From CAVLCC01 sp963661535 (GTDB taxonomy: Bacteria; Actinomycetota; Coriobacteriia; Coriobacteriales; CADBOM01), in NCBI GenBank assembly GCA_963661535.1, contig CAVLCC010000054.1, positions 1-12,725 of the forward strand: a stretch of DNA of 12,725 nucleotides, written 5' to 3'. Shown piece by piece: positions 1 through 6,381 of this stretch (its first letter is position 1; every line of letters starts with the position of its first letter). The position numbers and the translations under genes were made by a program. The notes below the pieces were generated by a model. The model had not been told where the DNA came from, ran no database searches, and worked only from the letters and a program-made list of their open reading frames with translations.

Positions 1-6
1 GAATAG
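1..6 (+). CDS. Possible last codon and stop of an upstream gene (partial)
   Basis: The window opens with GAA TAG, one base before the ATG of the ACT-domain gene. That gene's ribosome-binding site must lie left of the window, probably inside this upstream gene, which fits tight operon packing. From family knowledge, such tandem-ACT proteins often follow a phenylacetate-CoA ligase-type gene. That identity is inference only, because a single codon is visible. Confidence 0.25.
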   Translation, partial: E

Positions 7-7
7 C

Positions 8-433
8 ATGATTGATCAAATTACTGTTTTTCTAGAGAATGAAAAGGGTCGCTTGGCATCTTTATGTAAAACTCTAGCAGAAGCAAACATAAATATGCAT
101 GCGCTAACTATTGCAGATAGCTCAGACTATGGAGTTGCACGCATTATTTGTGACAAACCTCAAAAGGCTCTAGAAACACTTGGAGATGCCGGATATCGTG
201 TAAATATTACAAAGGTGTCTGCCATTGCTATAGATAATCAGCCAGGTGGATTGGCTGGTTTGCTAGAGGTTTTGGACAACTCAGATATAAATATCGAATA
301 TGGATATTGCTTTACATCTAACAATAATAAAGCGGTTGACATCCTAAAAATTCGCAACCCTGAGAGAGCCTCGGTTGTCTTGAATGAAGCTGGCTATAGC
401 GTTTTGTATCCCGAGGATGTATATAGTGAATAA
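8..433 (+). CDS. Tandem ACT-domain protein (small-molecule-binding regulatory protein)
   Basis: The 141-aa product appears to be two ACT folds in tandem. The first is about residues 3-68 and opens with ITVFLENEKGRLASL, the typical first strand plus Gly-Arg-Leu turn where ligands bind. The second is about residues 71-138 and contains the parallel motif NQPGGLAGLLEVL. No catalytic domain is attached, so it is a stand-alone ACT protein, expected to be cytosolic and to bind an amino acid or related ligand. Proteins of this size and layout are commonly encoded beside phenylacetate/aryl-CoA ligases, and a gene does seem to end just upstream. The ligand cannot be read from the sequence. The stop (431-433) overlaps the probable GTG start of the thiamine diphosphokinase gene, implying translational coupling. 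The start codon is the first available one; its ribosome-binding site is outside the window. Confidence 0.85.
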   Translation: MIDQITVFLENEKGRLASLCKTLAEANINMHALTIADSSDYGVARIICDKPQKALETLGDAGYRVNITKVSAIAIDNQPGGLAGLLEVLDNSDINIEYGYCFTSNNNKAVDILKIRNPERASVVLNEAGYSVLYPEDVYSE

Positions 434-1244
434 CTATATGTCGAGTAATAATATAGCGAGTAATGCTTTTTTGGCTGCGCTCGAGCGAGCTTGGGCAGGC
501 AAAGGCGTATGCCTTTTGTGCAACGGAAGTCCTAGTGGTGTTTCGTCTGAGCTACTTTGGAACCTCACAATGTGGACAGACGAGATTATCGCTGTTGACT
601 GCGGTTTAGAGTGGCTCGAGCGTGCCAATATTACTCCTGAGCTCATGGTGGGTGATATGGATTCTGTTAATCCAGAACTATACAACCGCTATGAGATCAT
701 GGGAGTATCTTCCATTGTTACGAGTCCGCAAAAAGACAATACAGACCTTGAGCTTGCTCTTATGTGTGTTAAAGAGAGATTCAACTCCATGGCTATTGTT
801 GTTAATTTTGCTGGTGGCAGACTAGATCATGAGCTCGCTTCTCTAGGCTCTATGGGAAAATGCGATTTTCCTGTTGTGGCAGTTGACGAACATTGTGCTG
901 TTGTTTTTTTGGAGCGAGTTGGATCTGGTCGTGTTGAGTTTGGAAGTGCAGCTGGGTTTTCATCATCTTGTACGGGGGAAGCTTCATCTCTTTCTGGTGC
1001 AACTTCTGCTGCGTCAAAGCCCTCTTATGTTCGCTTGAGTGAATTGGGCTTGAATGAGGCAGACCAATATAGCGTCATTGCTTATGACGGAAGCGCTACG
1101 GTGACCCAAAGCGGAGTTTTGTACCCCCAAGAATGTGATGAGCTGCAAGGCATTTGCGGACTTGGAATTTCAAATGTTGTAACTTCTAAAGACGCCTTTG
1201 TGGAAGTTATAGCTGGCAAAGTTATGCTTGTGCTTTCGTTTTAG
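426..1244 (+). CDS. thiN: Thiamine diphosphokinase
   Basis: Transfers pyrophosphate from ATP to thiamine to make thiamine diphosphate in the cytosol. With the start at GTG 426 the protein is 272 aa. Diagnostic motifs are CNGSPSG near the N-terminus, GDMDSV (76-81), the KDNTDLEL block (103-110) and GGRLDHE (130-136), which form the nucleotide/pyrophosphate site. The C-terminal GISN...VEVIAGKV stretch matches the thiamine-binding beta-sandwich domain. GTG 426 is preferred because GAGGA (413-417) sits at proper spacing and the start overlaps the ACT stop; ATG 384, ATG 417 and ATG 438 are in frame and possible, giving 286, 275 or 268 aa. Family members are usually about 210-220 aa. The excess is an N-terminal extension plus a Ser/Ala-rich insertion at about residues 173-200, between the two domains. 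No TPP riboswitch motif was recognised upstream, so control is probably with the operon. Confidence 0.9.
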   Translation: MNNYMSSNNIASNAFLAALERAWAGKGVCLLCNGSPSGVSSELLWNLTMWTDEIIAVDCGLEWLERANITPELMVGDMDSVNPELYNRYEIMGVSSIVTSPQKDNTDLELALMCVKERFNSMAIVVNFAGGRLDHELASLGSMGKCDFPVVAVDEHCAVVFLERVGSGRVEFGSAAGFSSSCTGEASSLSGATSAASKPSYVRLSELGLNEADQYSVIAYDGSATVTQSGVLYPQECDELQGICGLGISNVVTSKDAFVEVIAGKVMLVLSF

Positions 1245-1329
1245 TCTCAAGCATATTTGTATTTTCTAACCATACCCCCTTACTATCTTTTTAGAAATAC
1301 ATCTTATAATCTTTTATTCGATTCAAAAT

Positions 1330-1390
1330 TTTATAGGGTGAGGGGGGTTTATTTTGCTGGATAAAAGTGTCAATTTACCCTATAAACCCT
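1330..1390 (+). repeat. Inverted repeat with two mutually exclusive pairings
   Basis: TTTATAGGGT (1330-1339) and ACCCTATAAA (1377-1386) are perfect 10-bp reverse complements. The right arm continues as ATAAACCC (1382-1389), which also pairs perfectly with GGGTTTAT (1345-1352) inside the loop. A small hairpin, TTTAT/ATAAA (1348-1352 with 1361-1365), lies in the same loop. Competing stems are typical of attenuators or transcription terminators. Only a broken T-rich stretch follows (1390 onward), so termination is uncertain. Confidence 0.5.
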
Positions 1391-1462
1391 TGCTTTTAAG
1401 CTTTTAGTATGTTCAAATTATAAAGAATGTATTGCAACATTTGGCAAAATTTTATCCAAAGC

Positions 1463-1474
1463 TTTGCATGTACG
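1463..1474 (+). repeat. 12-base shared upstream word, copy 1
   Basis: TTTGCATGTACG occurs here, 81 bases before the surface-protein start, and again at 5516-5527 in the leader of the transaldolase gene. Looser similarity continues downstream of both copies (TGCCTTTGTGTC here, TGCGTTTGCGTC there). The strand is given for the orientation relative to the genes. Function is unknown. Confidence 0.45.
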
Positions 1475-1555
1475 AATTTTTGCCTTTGTGTCATAAATTG
1501 CACTAAGAGTATTTGGATAAATTTATATAAGAGAATTTGAGGGGTAATAAGGCTT

Positions 1556-4500
1556 ATGAAATCAACAAAAACCAATAAAATTTTATGCACACTTTTTTCG
1601 GTAATTATGACACTATCGCTTGTTCCGGCTCCTGTATATGCGCAGCCTCAAGACGATGCTCAAACAACACCATCGCAAACTAAAAATGTTGAAGCAGCTA
1701 AAAAAGCTGATGATTCAATTAAACAGTCTTCCGAGCAAATAAACTCCAACAGCTCAAGCAGCAACGCAAATTCACAAGACAATCAAGCACAAAGTGATGG
1801 TAACTTAGACAATGAACCATCAAGTATAAGCGAAGCAGTTCTAGCCGTTAATCAAGAGGCTGCTGCTAATTCTTCTACCAAATCCTCTAACTCCCAAAAC
1901 TCAAATTCTAACAATACATCTCAAACAAACAACGAAGACAAAGAGGCAACTCTTGCAGAACTAGCAAGTGTTTATGTTTCGGCAAATTCAACAGGAACTG
2001 ACCTAGATGGATCTAGAGAAAAGCCTTTTGCCACACTTGCCGATGCATATAATGCGGTTTCTAGTGGAGGCACAATTTATCTTCTAACAGACATTGAACA
2101 AAACACAACCCTAACCATTGATGCAGGCAAAGATTTTACTTTGACTTCAGATGGTGGAACACACACAATCTCAGGCACAACTTCAAATACTTATTTAACA
2201 ATAACTTCAGGCACAGTAACGCTTCAAAACATAACAGTCGCAGGACATGGTAAAGATGGTACAACTCACACTAAACCACTGATAAATGTAGGACAGAATA
2301 ACAGCGGTTCAGCTGGATTAATTTTGCAAAGTGGAGCTACTATAAAAGACTTTAATGCAAATGAGAATCTAAAAGAATGGGGCACTATATGTATCTACAG
2401 CTCTGGTACACTTTCTATGTATGATGGTGCTGTCATAAAAGACTGCACGGCGGGTAGTGGTGTTGTTCGTGTTTGGGGTGGAACTTTTAACATGTATGGT
2501 GGATTGATGGAAAACTGCGATTCGCTCTACTACAATAATGAGGGCACCACGGTTTATATTGCTAATAGTGGAACAATGAATATGAGTGGTGGAACCATCA
2601 AAAATTGTGGAGAAAAAAGTGGTGAAGTATCTGCGTGTACTGTATTTTTGCACCCAAATGGTTCAAACTCATTTAGTATGACCGGGGGTGAAATTACTGG
2701 AAACAGGGCAAAATATGGTGCCGTATACTCTGGTAATAACAATAACACTATTGAACTTTCGGGTAATCCAAAGATATATGACAACACTGGCTTAAATCTA
2801 GGAGACGATGTTGAGTCAAATATTTATCTGCAAGACAATCAAACGATTACTATAGGCGCAGATGGATTGAACTCGGGAGCAGATGTTGGAGTTTATACAA
2901 CAACAGACACTTCAACTAGTGATGTTCCTTTTGCTAATGGAGCATCCGAAAGCGATGCGGACTACATCCACTCCGACAAGCCAACTGAGCAGGGCATTGT
3001 ATATAATAGCGAAACTGGAACTCTAGATTTTTCTGCATCAGCTGCGGATAAGAATATTGCGATAACTCTCCCAGATTCTTTGCAAACATCTGGTGGCTCT
3101 GGGAATTTAACTCAAGTTGTAAATAATAAAGTTTCATTTAAGAATATAGTTGTTGAGCCCAAGGCTAATACAACTTGCATTACCGGTGTTTCTAATCTAA
3201 ATACCGCACTTGCAGATAGCGGGCTCTCAGCAACACTTAGCAACGGGAAAATTACTATTTCTGCTACAACTGTGAGCAAGGCGGTAACTGTTAGCGCTGA
3301 TAGGTTTGAGGTTGGAACAGGCTACACAATGTATGGAACCGATTGTGTGCTGGGGCAAACTGGTGCTAGCAATATGATGAATGCTGCATATTCTTCTGCA
3401 ACTGATAAGCTTTCTTGGGATTGTTCAACAACAGGAAATTTGTTTTATCTAACGGGTGCAGACTATAGCACTATCGATACATATGCTGGATTTAGCAAAT
3501 TTAGTTGTGCGGTTTATGTGTCTGATGCTACAAGCGGCAGTGATGTTGTAAATTCAAATACGCTATCTACTCACATTAAAGATGTAAGCGTTGGAGATAG
3601 CACAGATAAAGACTATGCAAGCACCACAACCACAGATCCTTATATAAATGTTAAGAAGCTTCTTGACGATAACTCAAGTGTAATTCCAAATACTGGGGGC
3701 AATGTTTGGGTTTGTGTATCTGCTTGCAATGCTAGTGGATTGATAAACAATGGTGGCGTAGATTTTTGGATTAACGCAGGCGATGTAAAAGATTATGTTG
3801 CGGAGAAGACAGTTGATTTTGGACAGGCTCCAACAGGAATAACTGCAACAGGGGATTTAAAACAAACCGTGCTCGGTTCTATTAGCGATGTTTCGCTCGT
3901 AGCTGCGCAAGACTATGCCGATTTATCTCAGACTCAAGTTGAAGCAATCAACGCATCTCTTGTGGATACTGGCTTGAGTGCAACTCTAAATGCAAATAAA
4001 TCTATAACAATTAGCGGTGCTCCAACAAAAGATGTTAATGCTAGTTTGACTGATATCTTAAAGGATGCTGCAGCTCCAGCAGTTGCACAGGCAAAAGTTA
4101 CAGACTCAAGCGGGATTGTTTCAAAATATGCAACAGTTGCACAAGCCTTGGCTGCCGTTACATCTGATGGGTCAGTTATTGAGTCTATTGGAACTGAATT
4201 AACACCAGTTGAGGGTGGAACTCTTGCAAAAGGCGTAGCGCTCAAGACTAACAAAGCAAGCGTTAAGGCAGTCGATGATGCAGCAACAATCGATATGGAC
4301 GAAGAGGGAAGTATAACTCTTACTAAGGGCAAACTTGAAGTTACCGGAGAGACTGTGGTAGAGGTTGTTATTAAAGATTCTGCTGGGGAGACAAAGACTG
4401 TAGAAGTTAGTGTTCCTGCGGATAAAACTTATGTGGTAGATGCTGATGCGGGTGTCGTAAGCAGCATAAAGACTGACGAGAGCATTGTGATTGATAGCGT

Positions 4501-5254
4501 CGAGTTTGTGTCTGCCACAGATGATGGAAGCTTCCCGCTTGATATTGATAATGCAAACCTGCCCAACGTTGGAGATAAGGCAATAGTTCCTGCTGCCACG
4601 TGTGCAAGCATTTCTATGGGAGATAATGCAACGCCAGTGGTTGTGGTTCTACAAACCAATACTGGTTCAACTACTGTTATTAATGGTGAGCCCACGGAGA
4701 TTGTTGTAGAAAAATCTGGAGATAAGTTTACGGTAGGCGATCAAACCTACACAACGGCAAGCAATGACACTGAGTTTAGCATTGATGAAGATGGTAATGT
4801 TACTATTACTAAGGGCTCTGCAGTTTTGCACGAGGGTGAAAGTATTATCGCTGGAGGAAGTGGCAAAACAGTTACAAACCCCGATGGATCTGGTGTTGAG
4901 ATTATTGTTACTGCCAACTCTCCAGATGATGAGCTAGATACTGTTATTGTTCCACCTAACGGAAAAGTTATTATTGATGACGATGAATATATTGCAACAG
5001 AAGAGGGCGCAACACTTGTTTTAGGAAGAGATGGCGTGACACTCGTAAAAGGCTCTATCGTAATAGATGAGGCTGAGATAAGCACGGATACTTCTTCTAG
5101 CACGCCTTCGACCTCTTCTGCTCGCACAACAAGCAGCAGCTACACAAAAACTTCAGATTCGCATATTGCACTTATTGGAGTTGTGCTAATTATGGCATTA
5201 GGCGGAATTGCTGCACTAGGTCTTGCAGCTAAAAAGAAAGTTTCTTCTAAGTAA
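1556..5254 (+). CDS. Large secreted surface protein with parallel beta-helix and membrane-anchor tail
   Basis: A 1232-aa exported protein. A Sec signal peptide spans residues 1-29 (Lys-rich start, hydrophobic core, cleavage after VYA). A disordered Ser/Asn/Gln-rich linker covers about 30-135. From about 138 to 435 is a right-handed parallel beta-helix (pectate-lyase-like): it begins with the GSREKPFATLADA motif and has Gly-rich rungs such as MYGGLMENC, MSGGTIKNC and MTGGEITGN. A duplicated module follows (copies near 548-580 and 798-830), with a Trp/Cys-containing stretch at 716-742 between them. Three acidic TKG-type repeats lie near 912, 1076 and 1156. A Ser/Thr-rich stalk leads to YTKTSD (1196-1201), a hydrophobic segment (1203-1225) and KKKVSSK. 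This resembles a sortase signal but lacks Leu, Pro and Gly of LPxTG. Adhesion or glycan contact is inferred; no catalytic residues are evident. The ATG follows GAGGGG by 11 bases. Confidence 0.85.
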   Translation: MKSTKTNKILCTLFSVIMTLSLVPAPVYAQPQDDAQTTPSQTKNVEAAKKADDSIKQSSEQINSNSSSSNANSQDNQAQSDGNLDNEPSSISEAVLAVNQEAAANSSTKSSNSQNSNSNNTSQTNNEDKEATLAELASVYVSANSTGTDLDGSREKPFATLADAYNAVSSGGTIYLLTDIEQNTTLTIDAGKDFTLTSDGGTHTISGTTSNTYLTITSGTVTLQNITVAGHGKDGTTHTKPLINVGQNNSGSAGLILQSGATIKDFNANENLKEWGTICIYSSGTLSMYDGAVIKDCTAGSGVVRVWGGTFNMYGGLMENCDSLYYNNEGTTVYIANSGTMNMSGGTIKNCGEKSGEVSACTVFLHPNGSNSFSMTGGEITGNRAKYGAVYSGNNNNTIELSGNPKIYDNTGLNLGDDVESNIYLQDNQTITIGADGLNSGADVGVYTTTDTSTSDVPFANGASESDADYIHSDKPTEQGIVYNSETGTLDFSASAADKNIAITLPDSLQTSGGSGNLTQVVNNKVSFKNIVVEPKANTTCITGVSNLNTALADSGLSATLSNGKITISATTVSKAVTVSADRFEVGTGYTMYGTDCVLGQTGASNMMNAAYSSATDKLSWDCSTTGNLFYLTGADYSTIDTYAGFSKFSCAVYVSDATSGSDVVNSNTLSTHIKDVSVGDSTDKDYASTTTTDPYINVKKLLDDNSSVIPNTGGNVWVCVSACNASGLINNGGVDFWINAGDVKDYVAEKTVDFGQAPTGITATGDLKQTVLGSISDVSLVAAQDYADLSQTQVEAINASLVDTGLSATLNANKSITISGAPTKDVNASLTDILKDAAAPAVAQAKVTDSSGIVSKYATVAQALAAVTSDGSVIESIGTELTPVEGGTLAKGVALKTNKASVKAVDDAATIDMDEEGSITLTKGKLEVTGETVVEVVIKDSAGETKTVEVSVPADKTYVVDADAGVVSSIKTDESIVIDSVEFVSATDDGSFPLDIDNANLPNVGDKAIVPAATCASISMGDNATPVVVVLQTNTGSTTVINGEPTEIVVEKSGDKFTVGDQTYTTASNDTEFSIDEDGNVTITKGSAVLHEGESIIAGGSGKTVTNPDGSGVEIIVTANSPDDELDTVIVPPNGKVIIDDDEYIATEEGATLVLGRDGVTLVKGSIVIDEAEISTDTSSSTPSTSSARTTSSSYTKTSDSHIALIGVVLIMALGGIAALGLAAKKKVSSK

Positions 5255-5281
5255 TACTTAATTCGGAAGTTTAGATTGTTT

Positions 5282-5319
5282 AAATCTCCTCTCTTATCTC
5301 ACGAGGGAGGAGATTTTTT
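5282..5319 (+). terminator. Rho-independent terminator of the surface-protein gene
   Basis: AAATCTCCTC (5282-5291) pairs with GAGGAGATTT (5307-5316). The stem extends inward to 5294/5304 with one G-U pair, giving about 13 bp and a loop of about 8-9 bases. It merges into a T-run at 5314-5319. It lies 28 bases after the stop codon and is the clearest terminator in the window. Confidence 0.92.
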
Positions 5320-5323
5320 ATTG

Positions 5324-5454
5324 TCGCATTATGCGAAGATGATAACACTGCGCACTATCTTTCCCTACAAAAACCGAGTACCTCAAAAGTTGTTGCGAAA
5401 ATTTTATTTTGTATTATCATCTTTACAGCCGTATAAATAAGGCGCTGTTATCAC
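5324..5454. repeat. Cluster of dyads between the terminator and the tal promoter
   Basis: Three related elements are visible. TCGCATTATGCGA (5324-5336) is a perfect dyad with a one-base centre. AAGATGATAACAC (5336-5348) is matched in inverted orientation by GTATTATCATCTT (5411-5423), 12 of 13 positions pairing. A third inverted partial copy lies at 5442-5453 (GCGCTGTTATCA), matching TGATAACACTGCGC (5340-5353) apart from two extra bases. All lie upstream of the -35 at 5479, a position suited to regulator binding. No known operator was recognised, and the block has no convincing coding potential. Confidence 0.5.
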
Positions 5455-5478
5455 TATTTAAAAAATCACAAAAATTAT

Positions 5479-5508
5479 TTGACATTTATTCAGAGGGTTA
5501 TATATACA
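5479..5508 (+). promoter_or_regulatory. Sigma-70-type promoter for tal-rho
   Basis: A perfect -35 TTGACA (5479-5484) is followed by TATATA (5501-5506) at 16-base spacing, or TATACA (5503-5508) at 18. Transcription would start near 5513-5515, leaving a 5' leader of about 185 bases before tal. A dyad cluster sits immediately upstream, and the shared 12-base word begins almost at the predicted start site. Confidence 0.7.
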
Positions 5509-5515
5509 TATGTTT

Positions 5516-5527
5516 TTTGCATGTACG
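5516..5527 (+). repeat. 12-base shared upstream word, copy 2
   Basis: TTTGCATGTACG is identical to 1463-1474. Here it would be at the very 5' end of the tal transcript. The following bases can form a small stem (ACGC 5524-5527 extended to C5528, with GCGT 5537-5540), and GCAT/ATGC can close around it, so a structured leader is possible. Confidence 0.45.
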
Positions 5528-5589
5528 CCTGCGTTTGCGTCTTGGGAATGCTGTATATAAGTAGCAATATTTAGGTCTCAATCACGCGT

Positions 5590-5609
5590 TTTATGCAAGG
5601 TTTATGCAA
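5590..5609 (+). repeat. Short tandem direct repeat in the tal leader
   Basis: TTTATGCAA occurs at 5590-5598 and again at 5601-5609, an 11-base period that approximates one helical turn. It lies about 77 bases downstream of the predicted transcription start. It could be a protein-binding pair or chance. Confidence 0.35.
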
Positions 5610-5671
5610 AGCAAACAAATAAAAAATCAAAATATAAGATAAATGATTACATAAATACAAGGAGTTAATGG

Positions 5672-5701
5672 GTGCAATATAAGATTAAAAAGGAGATGTG
5701 A
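5672..5701 (+). CDS. Possible 9-codon leader peptide coupled to tal
   Basis: A GTG at 5672 lies 7 bases after a strong AAGGAG (5659-5664) and opens a reading frame of nine codons, M(V)QYKIKKEM, ending in TGA at 5699-5701. That stop overlaps the tal ATG (TGATG), the classic arrangement for translational coupling. The tal ribosome-binding site lies inside this mini-frame. An alternative start, ATG 5668, has shorter spacing and encodes only four residues. There is no run of a single amino-acid codon, so a classical attenuation peptide is unlikely. The case rests on ribosome-binding site and overlap only. Confidence 0.35.
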   Translation: MQYKIKKEM

Positions 5702-6381
5702 TGAAGTTTTTTGTAGACACTGCTAACTTAGACGAAATTAAAGAGGCAGCTTCGTGGGGAGCGCTTGCCGGAGTTACCACAAATCCCACACTTTATTCAA
5801 AGACGGGAGGCAACGTAGCCGACTTCCCCAAGCATATCGAAAAAATTTGCCAAATAGTTGATGGGCCTGTTTCTGCCGAGACAATGGCAAATACTACAGA
5901 ACAAATGGTTGCAGATGGAAAAGAACTTGCAGCAATTGCTCCAAATGTTGCTGTAAAAATTCCTATAACTCCGCAAGGTCTAGCCGCAACAAGAATTTTG
6001 GCAGACCAAAATATAGCAGTAAATATGACGCTTGTTTTCTCAGTTCCACAAGCATTGATGGCCGCACGTGCAGGCGCTCGTTATATTAGTCCCTTTATTG
6101 GACGTTTTGATGACATTGGAGAAGACGGTCTTACCCAAGTTTCAGACATAGTTAGTGCAATCAAAAACTACGACTTTAGAAATGTGGGAGTAGCAGGAGA
6201 AGAAGTTGAGATAATTGCAGCTTCGGTTAGAAGTGTAAATCATGTTTCTCAGGTTGCTCTTATGGGATGCGACATTGCAACTGTTCCATTTGGAGTTTTA
6301 AAGAAATGCATTATGCACCCCCTAACAGATAGAGGAATGGATTCGTTTGCAAAAGATTGGGAGAAGGTTATAAACGCATGA
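5701..6381 (+). CDS. tal: Transaldolase (short TalC/FSA-type family)
   Basis: A 226-aa single-domain TIM barrel of the short transaldolase / fructose-6-phosphate aldolase family; cytosolic, non-oxidative pentose phosphate pathway. The N-terminal FVDTANLDEI carries the catalytic-site Asp6, TTNPT has Asn28, and AVKIPITPQG has the Schiff-base lysine Lys86. Glu60 (VSAETM) and Phe132 (SPFIGRF) are the residues expected of true transaldolases, where the E. coli aldolase FSA has Gln and Tyr; transaldolase is therefore preferred, by inference. ATG 5701 is chosen over the in-frame GTG 5698 because GGAG (5692-5695) is only two bases from the GTG. The stop overlaps the rho start as ATGA, so the two genes are co-translated. 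Tal-type and rho genes are neighbours in other Gram-positives as well (for example the fbaA-tal-murA-glpX-rho-rpmE region of Bacillus). Confidence 0.93.
   Translation: MKFFVDTANLDEIKEAASWGALAGVTTNPTLYSKTGGNVADFPKHIEKICQIVDGPVSAETMANTTEQMVADGKELAAIAPNVAVKIPITPQGLAATRILADQNIAVNMTLVFSVPQALMAARAGARYISPFIGRFDDIGEDGLTQVSDIVSAIKNYDFRNVGVAGEEVEIIAASVRSVNHVSQVALMGCDIATVPFGVLKKCIMHPLTDRGMDSFAKDWEKVINA

Larger units (their letters stand above)
1245..1555 (+). other. Non-coding leader between thiN and the surface-protein gene
   Basis: This 311-base AT-rich gap shows no credible gene. It holds a weak AU-rich dyad just after thiN (GTATTTTCTAA 1259-1269 with TTAGAAATAC 1291-1300), a consensus -10 hexamer TATAAT at 1305-1310 without a good -35, and a G-rich inverted-repeat block (1330-1390). 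It also holds a 12-base word shared with the tal leader (1463-1474). A second dyad, TTTTATCCAAA (1450-1460) with TTTGGATAAA (1512-1521), lies near the gene. A weak promoter TTGCAC (1498-1503) with TTTATA (1522-1527) at 18-base spacing could serve the surface gene. The ribosome-binding site is GAGGGG at 1539-1544. The active promoter cannot be decided from sequence. Confidence 0.6.

Noticed and set aside
384..425. ATG 384 as thiN start
   Set aside because: It would give a 50-base overlap with the ACT gene and lacks a good ribosome-binding site; GTG 426 has GAGGA at proper spacing.
434..685. Minus-strand 83-codon frame inside thiN
   Set aside because: It lies opposite conserved thiamine diphosphokinase motifs and shows no independent features.
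1245..1555. TPP riboswitch near the thiamine diphosphokinase gene
   Set aside because: No thi-box motifs were recognised, and this region lies downstream of thiN, not upstream.
1396..1590. Minus-strand 64-codon open frame in the gap before the surface gene
   Set aside because: It overlaps the surface-gene start, has AT-driven composition (Ile, Leu, Phe, Lys) and no supporting ribosome-binding site or recognisable motif.
3934..5127. Minus-strand open frames of up to 132 codons inside the surface-protein gene
   Set aside because: They mirror the Ser/Thr/Val-rich coding strand; the + frame has a signal peptide, ordered domains and repeats, so these are shadows.
5336..5423. Miniature transposable element bounded by the AAGATGATAA inverted repeat
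   Set aside because: No matching target-site duplication is seen at the two ends, and no second full copy exists in the window.
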